Source: JBHOQX01 sp042408595
Lineage (GTDB): Bacteria; Chloroflexota; Chloroflexia; Chloroflexales; Roseiflexaceae
NCBI GenBank assembly: GCA_042408595.1
Contig: JBHOQX010000131.1
Coordinates: 1 to 64,000 of the forward strand
Direction: 5' to 3'
DNA length: 64,000 nt
The notes under the pieces are model-generated. The model did not search any database. It had not been told where the DNA came from and saw only the letters and a list, made by a program, of their open reading frames with translations. Position numbers and translations under genes: made by a program. Shown here one piece after another: positions 34,753 through 45,699 of this stretch (within the stretch, counting starts at the first letter, position 1; every line of letters starts with the position of its first letter).

Positions 34753-35910
34753 ATGTTCGCCATTCACAACTCAGAACTCAAAACGCAGCCTTCCGCAAAG
34801 GGCGTCGGGATCGTCGAGCGGAAATACGCGACATGGATGGAGCCGCTACCGCTCGACAGCGGCCTTTCCCTGGCGCCGGTGACGCTGGCGTACGAGACCT
34901 ACGGCACGCTCAACCCGGCGCGCGACAACGCCATCCTGTTGCTCCACGCCCTCTCCGGCGACGCCCACGCCGCTGGACGGCACTCCCCCGCCGACCGCAA
35001 GCCCGGCTGGTGGGACGCCATGGTCGGGCCGGGGCGCGCCTTCGATACAGATCGCTACTTCGTGATCTGCTCGAATGTGATCGGCGGGTGCCAGGGCAGC
35101 ACCGGGCCGTCGAGCACCAACCCAGCGACCGGGCGGCCCTATGGCGCGAGCTTCCCGGTGATCACCATCGCCGACATGGTGCGCGCGCAGACCCGCCTGC
35201 TGGACTACCTGGGAATCGGGCGGCTCCTGGCGGTGGCCGGCGGCTCGATGGGCGGCTTCCAGGCGCTGGAGTGGGCGACGGCCTACCCCGAGCGGGTGCG
35301 CGGCGCGGTGCTGCTAGGCACCAGCGCGCGCTCCGCACCGCAGACGGTGGCGTGGAACGCCATCGGGCGGCGGGCGATCATGAGCGACCCGAACTGGCGC
35401 GGCGGCGAGTATTATGGCGGCCCGCCCCCGGCGGACGGGCTGGCGGTAGCGCGGATGATCGGCCACGTGACGTATGTCAGCGACGTGGCATTGGAGCGCA
35501 AGTTCGGCCGGGCGTTCCAGTCCCGCCCGGAGCCGGGCTTCACCCTGGCGCCGGAGTTCGCCATCGAGAGCTACCTGGAGTACCAGGGCAAGAGTTTCAA
35601 CGACCGCTTCGACGCGAACTCCTATCTGTACATCACCAAGGCGATGGACTACTGGGACCTGCCAGCGCGCTATGGCTCGCTGGAGGCCGCGCTGGCCCGC
35701 AGCAAGGCCAGCTTCCTGCTGCTGTCGTTCACCACCGACTGGCTGTACCCGACCGCCGAGTCGTGCGCGATCGCCGAGGCGGCGCGGCGCGCCGGACGGC
35801 CGGCGCGGCACATCGAGATCGCCTCGGATGCCGGCCACGATGCGTTCCTGGTCGATCCGGAACCGCAGGCGCCGATCATTGGGGAGTTCCTGGCCGGGTT
35901 GGAACGATGA
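34753..35910 (+). CDS. metX: Homoserine O-acetyltransferase
   Basis: A 385-residue alpha/beta-hydrolase-fold acyltransferase that activates homoserine with acetyl-CoA, feeding MetY. Key blocks: LAYETYGTLNPARDNAILL, HALSGDAHAAG, VICSNVIGGCQGSTGPSS, the nucleophile elbow AGGSMGGFQALEW (Ser), the acid in FTTDWLYP (Asp) and the histidine in SDAGHDAFLVDPE. The IGGCQGSTGP oxyanion loop is typical of acetyl rather than succinyl members, but acyl choice is not certain from sequence. Start 34753 follows GGAAGGG. About the first 25 residues are variable. Confidence 0.95.
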   Translation: MFAIHNSELKTQPSAKGVGIVERKYATWMEPLPLDSGLSLAPVTLAYETYGTLNPARDNAILLLHALSGDAHAAGRHSPADRKPGWWDAMVGPGRAFDTDRYFVICSNVIGGCQGSTGPSSTNPATGRPYGASFPVITIADMVRAQTRLLDYLGIGRLLAVAGGSMGGFQALEWATAYPERVRGAVLLGTSARSAPQTVAWNAIGRRAIMSDPNWRGGEYYGGPPPADGLAVARMIGHVTYVSDVALERKFGRAFQSRPEPGFTLAPEFAIESYLEYQGKSFNDRFDANSYLYITKAMDYWDLPARYGSLEAALARSKASFLLLSFTTDWLYPTAESCAIAEAARRAGRPARHIEIASDAGHDAFLVDPEPQAPIIGEFLAGLER

Positions 35911-36299
35911 GGCACGGTGCGATGCCCCTTCGTGTCGGGCGTATGCATTCTTTTTCCGCCGAAGGCCCCAGCCAGGTTCACCACCCCCACCAGAATGGCC
36001 GCCCGATCGCCGCTGTTGTGGCGCTCCCAAAGGCCGACGCCGAAACCGCGGCGCGCAGTCAGCGCCCGCAGTGCCTGGCGATCATCGAGCGATCACGGGC
36101 GCGGCAGGCGACCGAGGGCGGCATATCGAGCGCCGAGATGCGGCGGCGGTGTGGCGCGACACCGGCCGGATTCGTAACAACCTCGGCCCGACACCGTAGC
36201 GGCAGGTCAACGCCGCTCGCCCCCGCTCGCCGGGGCGCCACCTGAATCGCAGGGCATGGGCCCTGGGCTGCGCCGCACGGCGTGGCCGCTTCTTGTTGC
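35911..36299. other. Intergenic region upstream of valS
   Basis: Nearly 400 bp without a supported gene. The frames are low-complexity Arg/Pro/Ala shadows. No T-box hallmark (AGGGTGG-type antiterminator) was seen ahead of valS. Confidence 0.45.
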
Positions 36300-36329
36300 T
36301 TGTACCGCAGGCCGGAAACGGAGTATAAT
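36300..36329 (+). promoter_or_regulatory. Promoter of valS
   Basis: A perfect TATAAT at 36324-36329 lies 18 bp after TTGTAC (36300-36305). A transcript would start near 36336, giving a ~55-nt leader before the valS ATG at 36392. Confidence 0.65.
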
Positions 36330-36391
36330 CTTCGCAGTTTGTGGGACGGGCACGGCCCCGCCCCGGTTTTGTGTTGGCGGAGAATCACCCG

Positions 36392-39238
36392 ATGACCGAC
36401 AAGCCCCTTCAGCGCCCCGCCGAGATGGCGAAAGCCTACGAGCCGCAGCAGGTCGAGCAGCGGCTGTACGCCTGGTGGGAGGCGAGCGGCTTCTTTGCGC
36501 CGAGCGACGACACCAGCCGCCCGCCGTTCGTGATCGCCATGCCGCCGCCGAATGTGACCGGCGAGCTGCATATGGGCCACGCGATGTTCGTGACGATCGA
36601 AGATATTCTCACCCGCTGGCATCGCATGCTCGGCGACCCGACCCTCTGGCTGCCAGGCACCGACCACGCCGGGATCGCGACCCAGATGCAGGTGGAGCGG
36701 CAACTGCGCGCCGAAGGCACCAGCCGCCAGGCGATCGGGCGCGAGGAGTTCCTGCGGCGCACCTGGGCCTGGAAAGAGAAGTACGGTGGCGAGATCACCA
36801 CTCAATTGCGCCGCCTGGGCGCCTCGTGCGACTGGTCGCGCGAGCGCTTCACCCTCGATCCGGGGCTGTCGCGGGCGGTGCGCGCCGCCTTCAAGCGCCT
36901 GTATGACGATGGGCTGATCTACCGCGGCTACCGCCTGGTGAATTGGTCGCCGAATCTGCAGACCGCCGTCTCTGACCTGGAGGTGGAGTACGAAGAGCGG
37001 AATGTGGAGATGTATTATGTGCGGTATCCCGTCATCGGGGGCAGGGGGCAGGGGGCAGGGGGCAGAGAAGATGCTACGACCGTCAATCCTGACCCCCGAC
37101 CCCTGACCCCCGACCCCTGGGGCAGCGGGCGCTGGGCGGCGGGGTTCTCCGACTTCATCACCGTGGCGACGACGCGGCCCGAGACGATCATGGGCGATAC
37201 GGCCGTGGCGGTGAACCCGGACGACCCGCGCTACAAGCATCTGATCGGCAGGATGGTGGTGCTGCCGGCGATCGGGCGGCTGGTGCCGATCATCGCCGAC
37301 GAGCACGCCGACCCGCAGTTCGGCACCGGCGCGGTGAAGATCACGCCGGGGCACGACCCGAACGACTACCAGGTGGGGCTGCGGCACGGCCTGCCGATGA
37401 TCAACATCATGAACAAGGACGCGACGCTGAACGAGCAGGCCGGGCCGTACGCCGGAATGGAGCGCTACGCCGCGCGCAAGGCGCTGCTGGCCGATCTGGA
37501 GAAAGAGGGGCTGCTGGCGGAGACGCGGCCGCACCGGATGTCGGTCGGAATCAGCCAGCGCGGCGGCGAGGTGATCGAGCCCATGCTCAGCGAGCAGTGG
37601 TTCGTGCGTGTCGCGCCGCTGGCCGAGCTGGCGCTGGCGGCGGTGCGCGAGGGACGCACCCGGATCATCCCGGAGCGCTTTGAGAAGGTCTATTTTCACT
37701 GGCTGGAGAACATCGAGGACTGGTGCATCAGCCGGCAGCTCTGGTGGGGGCACCGCATCCCGGTCTGGTACACGCCCGACGGCCGGATGATCGTCCCCGG
37801 CCCGGACGACCCGGAGCCGCAGGGCGAGGGGATCGTGCAGGACCCGGACGTGCTCGACACCTGGTTTTCGTCCGGGCTGTGGCCGTTCTCGACGCTCGGC
37901 TGGCCGGACGACACACCCGACCTGCGGCGCTTCTACCCAACAAGCGTGATGGAGACCGGCTACGACATCCTGTTCTTCTGGGTGGCGCGGATGATGATGC
38001 TCGGCTGCTACCTGACGGGGAAGGAGCCGTTCCACACCGTCTACCTGCATGGTCTGGTGCGCGATAAAGACGGCCGCAAGATGTCGAAGTCGTACGGCAA
38101 TGTGGTGAACCCGCTGGATGTGATCGAGCAGTACGGCACCGATGCGCTGCGCTTCACGCTGGCGACGAGCGGAACGCCGGGGCAGGATCTGAATCTGAAC
38201 CCGGAGCGCCTCGAGTCTGCGCGCAATTTCGCGAACAAGGTTTGGAACATCACGCGATTTGTGTTAAGCAAAGGGAGGCTCGAAGAGAACGGATCGAAGG
38301 CTGGCGAAAGTCCAGCACGCGCGGCTCGCTTCGATTCGCCATCCTCAGCAACCCTAACGCTGGCCGACCGCTGGATCCGCTCGCGCTACCGCCGCCTGGT
38401 GGCGGATGTGGATCGGCTGATGCGGGCCTACAACTTCGGCGAGGCCGGGCGGCAGATCCAGGAGTTCCTCTGGAGCGACTTCGCCGACTGGTACGTCGAG
38501 GCGGCCAAGGTGCAGCTCGAGGACCCGGCGCTCGCGTCCACAACCCGCGCGACGCTCTATGAGGTGTTGGAGGGCGCGCTGCGCCTGCTCCACCCGTTCA
38601 TGCCGTTCGTCACCGAGGAGGCGTGGCAGTACCTGACGAGTGCCGCGCTCAAAGCACAGCGTTCAGAGGTGGCGCAATCATCGGTGGGCGCTGAACGCGG
38701 CACGCCGCACGCGCTCATAGTGGCACCATACCCGCAGCCGGCGGGCGAGCCGGACGCCGACGCGGAACGCGAGTTCGAACTGCTGCGCGCGATCATCAGC
38801 GGTATCCGCACCATCCGCAACGAGTACAAGGTCGAGCCGGCGCGCTGGGTAGCGGCGCGGATCGGGGCCGGAGCGCGCGCCCCGACGCTGGAAGCGCAGC
38901 GGACGATCATCGCGCGGCTGGCACGAGTGGACAGCGACCAACTGGTGATCGCCGGGCGCCTGCCGGAGCAGCCGGGCGCGGCGGCCACGCTGGTCGTGCA
39001 GGAGGTGGAAGTGGTGCTGCCGCTGGCCGGGATGATCGACCTGGAGGCCGAGCGGGCGCGGCTGCGGCGGGAGCTGGAGCAGGCCGAGGCGGATGTGGCG
39101 CGGCGCGAGGCCAAGCTGGCCAATGCCGGCTTCGTCGAGCGCGCGCCGGCGGCCGTGGTGCAGCGCGAGCGCGATGGCCTCGCCGCGGCCCAAGCGACCG
39201 CCAGCAAGCTGCGGGAGCGCCTGGCGCAGTTGGGGTGA
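36392..39238 (+). CDS. valS: Valyl-tRNA synthetase
   Basis: A 948-residue class I aminoacyl-tRNA synthetase charging tRNA-Val. ATP-site motifs are PPPNVTGELHMGHA (HIGH type) and DGRKMSKSYGN (KMSKS). The editing domain has VATTRPETIMGD and FGTGAVKITPGHDPND. The end is the ValRS-specific coiled-coil arm (LEAERARLRRELEQAEADVARREAKLANAGFVERAPAAVV, in parts). Start 36392 has GGAG upstream. Unusual: an in-frame segment of about 37 residues (about 214-250, RGQGAGGRED, NPDPRPLTPDP) encoded by tandem G-rich and C-rich repeats lies at the edge of the editing domain; smaller insert-like segments lie near 38276-38358 and 38642-38708. The core motifs are intact, so the enzyme is probably active. Confidence 0.97.
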   Translation: MTDKPLQRPAEMAKAYEPQQVEQRLYAWWEASGFFAPSDDTSRPPFVIAMPPPNVTGELHMGHAMFVTIEDILTRWHRMLGDPTLWLPGTDHAGIATQMQVERQLRAEGTSRQAIGREEFLRRTWAWKEKYGGEITTQLRRLGASCDWSRERFTLDPGLSRAVRAAFKRLYDDGLIYRGYRLVNWSPNLQTAVSDLEVEYEERNVEMYYVRYPVIGGRGQGAGGREDATTVNPDPRPLTPDPWGSGRWAAGFSDFITVATTRPETIMGDTAVAVNPDDPRYKHLIGRMVVLPAIGRLVPIIADEHADPQFGTGAVKITPGHDPNDYQVGLRHGLPMINIMNKDATLNEQAGPYAGMERYAARKALLADLEKEGLLAETRPHRMSVGISQRGGEVIEPMLSEQWFVRVAPLAELALAAVREGRTRIIPERFEKVYFHWLENIEDWCISRQLWWGHRIPVWYTPDGRMIVPGPDDPEPQGEGIVQDPDVLDTWFSSGLWPFSTLGWPDDTPDLRRFYPTSVMETGYDILFFWVARMMMLGCYLTGKEPFHTVYLHGLVRDKDGRKMSKSYGNVVNPLDVIEQYGTDALRFTLATSGTPGQDLNLNPERLESARNFANKVWNITRFVLSKGRLEENGSKAGESPARAARFDSPSSATLTLADRWIRSRYRRLVADVDRLMRAYNFGEAGRQIQEFLWSDFADWYVEAAKVQLEDPALASTTRATLYEVLEGALRLLHPFMPFVTEEAWQYLTSAALKAQRSEVAQSSVGAERGTPHALIVAPYPQPAGEPDADAEREFELLRAIISGIRTIRNEYKVEPARWVAARIGAGARAPTLEAQRTIIARLARVDSDQLVIAGRLPEQPGAAATLVVQEVEVVLPLAGMIDLEAERARLRRELEQAEADVARREAKLANAGFVERAPAAVVQRERDGLAAAQATASKLRERLAQLG
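37037..37117 (+). repeat. G4-forming tandem repeat inside valS
   Basis: Four copies of GGGGGCA (37037-37064) are followed 25 bases later by two copies of a 14-mer TGACCCCCGACCCC (37090-37117). The G-run half is a textbook quadruplex motif on the coding strand, and the two halves can pair as a hairpin. The repeat keeps the valS frame. Confidence 0.85.
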
Positions 39239-39359
39239 GGCGGCGATCGGGCGTGGCCAGGAGACACGCAGCGAGGGGGACGGGAAGCGATGAGGGCGGC
39301 ATTGCCGCTCCGCTCTCTGTCTTCTGGTCTCCTGGCCTCCCCGTCCTGGCGGTTACGGG

Positions 39360-39645
39360 GGAGGACCTGTGCACGATCTTGGCCGCATCGTCCGCCTGCA
39401 AGCGGTGCGCTCGCCTTCCGCACCGCCGCCGGGCGCGTGCCGCTGGAGCAGGTGAGCGCCGCCGCGCCGTGCGCTGAGTTCAGCCGCTGCGCCGCCGCGA
39501 TGGAGGGGCCGCTCGCGCCGGAGGAGCTCCGCGCCGCGCTCCAGTTCCTCGACGGCAGGATGCGTGGCTTCTACGCCTGCCTGGGCGCGGGGGTGGAGGC
39601 CGCGGAATTGCATGTGGGGGATGTGTTGTGTAGTGGGTGGTGGGT
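39360..39645 (+). pseudogene. Remnant of a MOSC-domain-like gene
   Basis: Two pieces in different frames resemble MOSC-type sulphur-carrier domains. The first, near 39368, reads HDLGRIVRLQAVR; the second, from about 39440, reads PLEQVSAAAPCAEFSRC, PLAPEELRAALQFLDGRMRGFY and AAELHVGDVL. The middle of a normal ~150-residue domain is missing and no start with a ribosome site is present, so it looks decayed. Word-like repeats (CTCTCTGTCTTCTGGTCTCCTGG region) precede it. The rest of 39239-39799 holds nothing recognisable. Confidence 0.4.
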
Positions 39646-39799
39646 GATTTCGGGGCGAACACACGGGCCGCCCCGATGCGATGATGAACGGCGGCATCGT
39701 TGTGGACGGCCCGCGCGGGAACCCCGACGTCATGCGCGACCCACGACCGCCCGTGCCGTTCTGGTGTTCCTCTGGTTGCTATTCTGAACAGGTAGGCCC

Positions 39800-41872
<2,073 letters not shown>

Positions 41873-42100
41873 GAAGCGGTGAATTCCGCCCCCGGTTGCC
41901 AGTTCCCTACCTTTCGCGTACAATGACCTCATTCCCCGAATCTGACACGCGTCTAGCGCTACCGGCAGCGCAGCCGAAGGGACGCGCCACCGCAGGCGCA
42001 GCGCCCATGGTCGAAAGGAGGCGAACGCGACCACTTGAGCCATCCAGGTCGGCTGGCATCACGACAACGGTATGTCGATCGAATGAAAGGCAGGCACGCG

Positions 42101-43447
42101 ATGATGCTTTCCCAGTGGGTAAAGACTCTCGGACTCCTCGCCATCCTGACCGTACTCCTGGTGGCCTGCGGTGGCGCGGCGCCGTCCGTGCCGTCCGGAG
42201 CGGCCACCGCGGTCACCGGCGCGGCGCAGACCGCAGCCCCCGCCGCGGCCACCGCGGTCACCGGCGCGATGGGCGAGAATAAGCTCGAAATCTTTAGCTG
42301 GTGGACCAACGGCGGCGAGGCGACCGGCCTGAACAAGCTGTACGATATCTTCAAGGCCAAGAACCCCGGCGTCGAGATCATCAACGCCACGGTCGCCGGC
42401 GGGGCCGGCACGAACGCCAAGACGGTCCTGAAGACCCGGCTGCAGGGCGGGCAGCCGCCGGATAGCTGGCAGGTGCACGCCGGCAAAGAGCTGACCTCCT
42501 ACGTGGACGCCGGCCAGATGGAGCCGCTGACCGCCTTCTTCAAGGAGCAGGGCTTCGACAAAGTGATGCCGAAGCTACTGCTCGACCAGATCACCTACAA
42601 GGGCGAGATCTGGTCGGTGCCGGTCAACATCCACCGCTCGAACATCCTCTGGTACAACAAGAAAATCTTCGACGACAACAAGCTGACGCCGCCGAAGACG
42701 CTGGACGAGTTCTTCACGGTGGCCGAGGCGCTCAAGGCCAAGAACATCACACCGCTGGCCGTCGGTGGCAAGGATAAGTTCGAGACGCCGCACCTGTTCG
42801 AGAGCGTGCTGCTGGCGACCTTCGGGCCAGACGATTACCCCAAGCTGATGACCGGCGAGATCAAGTGGGACGATCCGCGCGTCAAGCAGGCGGCGGAGAC
42901 GGCCAAGAAGATGCTGGGGTACGCCAACGCCGACCGCTCGTCGCTCGGCTGGGCGGACGCCATGCAACTCGTGTTGGACGGCAAGGCCGGCATGACGATC
43001 ATGGGCGACTGGGCGCACGGCTACGCGCTGAGCAAGGGCGCCAAGCCGGGGGTGGACTACGGCTGGGTCGCCTCGCCCGGCACCGACGGCACCTTCATGT
43101 GGCTGAGCGACAGCTTCGGCCTGGCCAAGGGCGCGCCGCACCCGAATGAGGCCAGGGCATGGCTGGCGGTCTGCGGCTCCAAAGAAGGGCAGGACGCCTT
43201 CAACCCGGCGAAAGGCTCCATCCCGGCCCGCACCGACGCCGACAAGAGCCTGTACGACGACTACCTGAAGTGGTCGATCGACCAGTTCGCGTCGGTCAAG
43301 CTCGCGCCGAGCATCGTCCACGGCGCGGCGGCCCCGGAAGCCTACATGACCTCCTACGGCAACGCGCTGAACGTTTTCGCCAGCGACACCGACGTGGATG
43401 CCCTGGTGCAGGCGCTGCAGGACGCGGCCAAGGATCTGAAGTCGTAG
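42101..43447 (+). CDS. Sugar ABC transporter substrate-binding lipoprotein (CUT1 type)
   Basis: A 448-residue family 1 solute-binding protein. Signal peptide with lipobox LLVAC; the linker has two TAVTGA units. The mature domain starts NKLEIFSWWTNGGEATGL and has typical features such as KTRLQGGQPPDSWQVHAG, SVPVNIHRSNILWYNKK, MGDWAHGYALSKG and FGLAKGAPHPNEARAWL. It binds a sugar, possibly a disaccharide or glucose/mannose-type (similar proteins bind these), but the ligand is not readable. Start 42101 has AAAGGCAGG upstream. Two permeases follow; a 15-bp stem-loop separates them. Confidence 0.93.
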   Translation: MMLSQWVKTLGLLAILTVLLVACGGAAPSVPSGAATAVTGAAQTAAPAAATAVTGAMGENKLEIFSWWTNGGEATGLNKLYDIFKAKNPGVEIINATVAGGAGTNAKTVLKTRLQGGQPPDSWQVHAGKELTSYVDAGQMEPLTAFFKEQGFDKVMPKLLLDQITYKGEIWSVPVNIHRSNILWYNKKIFDDNKLTPPKTLDEFFTVAEALKAKNITPLAVGGKDKFETPHLFESVLLATFGPDDYPKLMTGEIKWDDPRVKQAAETAKKMLGYANADRSSLGWADAMQLVLDGKAGMTIMGDWAHGYALSKGAKPGVDYGWVASPGTDGTFMWLSDSFGLAKGAPHPNEARAWLAVCGSKEGQDAFNPAKGSIPARTDADKSLYDDYLKWSIDQFASVKLAPSIVHGAAAPEAYMTSYGNALNVFASDTDVDALVQALQDAAKDLKS

Positions 43448-43512
43448 CCTCCGGTCTGGATACCCTATCGCAGGCCGCGGGGAGGGGTTGCCTTCCCGCC
43501 ATCCGCGCCGGT

Positions 43513-43544
43513 CCGGCGCAGCGGCGGTGCCGCCGTTGCGCCGG
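43513..43544 (+). terminator. Stem-loop between sugar-binding protein and permease genes
   Basis: CCGGCGCAGCGGCGG (43513-43527) pairs with the complement at 43530-43544 with one wobble and a very tight loop. No T-run. As in the peptide importer, it probably keeps binding-protein mRNA more abundant than permease mRNA. Confidence 0.5.
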
Positions 43545-43638
43545 CACCCGTACGGTCACCGGCGCCGCTCCATGCGCGCCCTGCGCCCTGCCTCGGAGCG
43601 AGCGGCACGCTCGCAGCAACATTGTCGAAGGGCCGCCC

Positions 43639-44649
43639 ATGCAACAGGCGCAAACTCAGGGGATCGCCGGCGCACGCGCCGCACGCCGACGCGGCTGGCT
43701 CACCCGCGACCGGCTGGCGGCGATCCTGATGATCACGCCGTCGATCATCCTGGTCGGCATCTTCGTCTATGGCTTCATCGCCTGGACCGGCTTCGTCTCG
43801 CTGACCGACTGGAACGCGCTGCAGCCGACCTTCACGTTTGTCGGCCTGCAAAACTACGCCGATGTGTTCGACACCGGCCGCTTCCAGTCGAACATCCGCA
43901 ACCTGGTCGTCTTCACGCTGTTTTTTCTGACCGCCTGTCTGGTCCTCGGCCTGCTGCTGGCCGTGCTGGTCGATTCGCGGGTCCGCGGCGAGGCGGTCTT
44001 CCGGTCGATCTACATCTTCCCGATGGCGCTCTCGTTCATCGTTACCGGCGTCGTCTGGCAGTGGATATTCGCCCCCGGCAACTTCCAGGCCACCCCGCCC
44101 GACCCAACCGGCATCAACCTGATCTTCCACCGGCTCGGGCTGGATGTCCTGATGACCGCCTGGACGACCGATACACGCGTGGTGCCCGGCTGGCGGCCGG
44201 CCGGCTTCAAGACGAGCCTGTTCATCCCCATGGCGATGATCCCGGTGGTGGTGGCGGCGGTCTGGCAGATGGTCGGCTTCACCATGGCGATGTACCTGGC
44301 CGGGCTGCGCGGCATCCCGGAGGAGATCAAGGAAGCGGCGCGGGTGGATGGGTGCACCGAATGGCAGGTGCTGCGCTTCATCCAGTTACCGATGCTGCGC
44401 CCGATCACCCTCAGCGCGGTGATCATCCTGGGGCACATCTCGCTCAAGATCTTCGACCTGGTGGTGACGATGACCGGCGGCGGGCCGGGCAATAACACCG
44501 AAGTGCCCGGCCTGCTGATGTACGAGATCACCTTCAAGGCGAACAAGATCGCCCAGGGCGCCGCGATCGCGATGGTGATGCTGGTGCTGGTGGCGCTGCT
44601 GATCGTGCCGTACCTGCGCTACAACCGCCAGCAGGAGGTGGAAGCATGA
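43639..44649 (+). CDS. Sugar ABC transporter permease, MalF/UgpA type
   Basis: A 336-residue inner-membrane permease with about six spans. Landmarks: FVYGFIAWTGFVSLTDWN, VGLQNYADVFDTGRFQ, FRSIYIFPMALSFIVTGVVWQWIF (in parts), and the EAA motif IPEEIKEAARVDGCTEWQVLRFIQLP (two parts) that docks the ATPase. Residues between about 155 and 190 (NLIFHRLGLDVLMTAWTTD, VVPGWRPAGFKT) are a longer loop than in most relatives. Start 43639 has AAGGG. It overlaps the next permease by four bases. Confidence 0.94.
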   Translation: MQQAQTQGIAGARAARRRGWLTRDRLAAILMITPSIILVGIFVYGFIAWTGFVSLTDWNALQPTFTFVGLQNYADVFDTGRFQSNIRNLVVFTLFFLTACLVLGLLLAVLVDSRVRGEAVFRSIYIFPMALSFIVTGVVWQWIFAPGNFQATPPDPTGINLIFHRLGLDVLMTAWTTDTRVVPGWRPAGFKTSLFIPMAMIPVVVAAVWQMVGFTMAMYLAGLRGIPEEIKEAARVDGCTEWQVLRFIQLPMLRPITLSAVIILGHISLKIFDLVVTMTGGGPGNNTEVPGLLMYEITFKANKIAQGAAIAMVMLVLVALLIVPYLRYNRQQEVEA

Positions 44650-45518
44650 GCGCCGTCGCCCTGCCGCAGGCCACCGCCCGCCCGCGCCGCCGCCCGCGCT
44701 GGCTGCTCTACACCGTGATGGTGACCTTCGCCTGCTTCTTCCTGCTGCCGGTCTACCTGCTGCTGATCACCTCGTTCAAGAGCTTCGACCAGGTGAGCCT
44801 GAGCCGCATGTGGGCGCTGCCGACCAGCTTCAGCCTGGAAAGCTTCGACCGCGCCTGGAACGGCGGCGAGGGGGTGATCGGCATGAAGAACAGCTTTCTC
44901 AACAGCGTGCTGATGGTCATCCCGGCGACGGTCTTTTCCTGCATCCTCGGCTCGCTGAACGGCTATGTCCTGTCGAAATGGCGCTTCCCCGGCTCGGAGA
45001 CGATCTTCACCCTCATCCTGTTCGGGATGTTCATCCCCTACCAGAGCATCCTGGTGCCGCTGGTACAGGTGCTGCGCGCGATGAACCTGTACGGCTCGCT
45101 CTGGGGCCTGGTGCTGACGCACGTGGTCTATGGCATCCCGATCACGACGCTGATCTTCCGCAACTACTACGCCAGCGTGCCAGGGGAGCTGATCGAGGCG
45201 GGCAAGATCGACGGCGCGGCGTTCTTCGGCATCTACCGGCACGTCATCCTGCCGCTCTCGGCGCCGGGGTTCGTCGTCGCCGCGATCTGGCAGTTCACGT
45301 CGATCTGGAACGAGTTCCTCTTCGGCCTGATCATCACCAACGCGCCGGAGAAGCGCCCGGTGACAGTGGCGCTGCAGAACCTCTCCGGCAGCCAGTTCAC
45401 CCAATGGAACGTGCAGATGGCCGGCGCGCTGCTGGTGGCCCTGCCGACGCTGGTGGTGTATATCTTCCTGGGCCGCTACTTCCTGCACGGGCTGCTGGCC
45501 GGATCGGTGAAGGGGTGA
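44646..45518 (+). CDS. Sugar ABC transporter permease, MalG type
   Basis: A 290-residue permease and partner of the preceding one. Landmarks: LLPVYLLLITSFKSFDQVSL, WRFPGSETIFTLILFGMFIP, and the EAA loop PGELIEAGKIDGAAFFGIYRHVILPLS (two parts). The ATG overlaps the upstream stop (ATGA), so translation is coupled. No ATPase gene follows; a shared MsmK/UgpC-type ATPase elsewhere must energise it. Confidence 0.94.
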   Translation: MSAVALPQATARPRRRPRWLLYTVMVTFACFFLLPVYLLLITSFKSFDQVSLSRMWALPTSFSLESFDRAWNGGEGVIGMKNSFLNSVLMVIPATVFSCILGSLNGYVLSKWRFPGSETIFTLILFGMFIPYQSILVPLVQVLRAMNLYGSLWGLVLTHVVYGIPITTLIFRNYYASVPGELIEAGKIDGAAFFGIYRHVILPLSAPGFVVAAIWQFTSIWNEFLFGLIITNAPEKRPVTVALQNLSGSQFTQWNVQMAGALLVALPTLVVYIFLGRYFLHGLLAGSVKG

Positions 45519-45614
45519 ACCGCATGTGCTGAACGGCACGAGGAAGGCAGTGGCGAGGTTTAGGAGGGGCGCATCCCCGCCGAGAGCCCTCCTTGGGCGC
45601 GTGAAAAGCGCCAT

Positions 45615-45633
45615 GGCGGGCCTGCGGCCCGCC
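45615..45633. terminator. Hairpin between convergent genes
   Basis: GGCGGGCC-TGC-GGCCCGCC in the 180-bp spacer between the sugar permease and the convergent RNA methyltransferase gene. A palindrome CATCATGCATGATG at about 45697-45710 overlaps the end of the latter. It is likely a shared terminator. Confidence 0.45.
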
Positions 45634-45699
45634 GACCGTCCGCGGCGCGGGTGGCCGCGTCAAAACGTCCTGCGAATGATGCACGCGGCCTGTGCGTCA

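Noticed and set aside
36300..36391. T-box leader for valS
   Set aside because: The leader is only about 55 nt and no T-box core motif is present.
36059..38050. 663-codon open frame antisense to valS
   Set aside because: It mirrors valS codons, is rich in Arg/Pro/His/Gln, and has no family motif or ribosome site; a GC-rich shadow.
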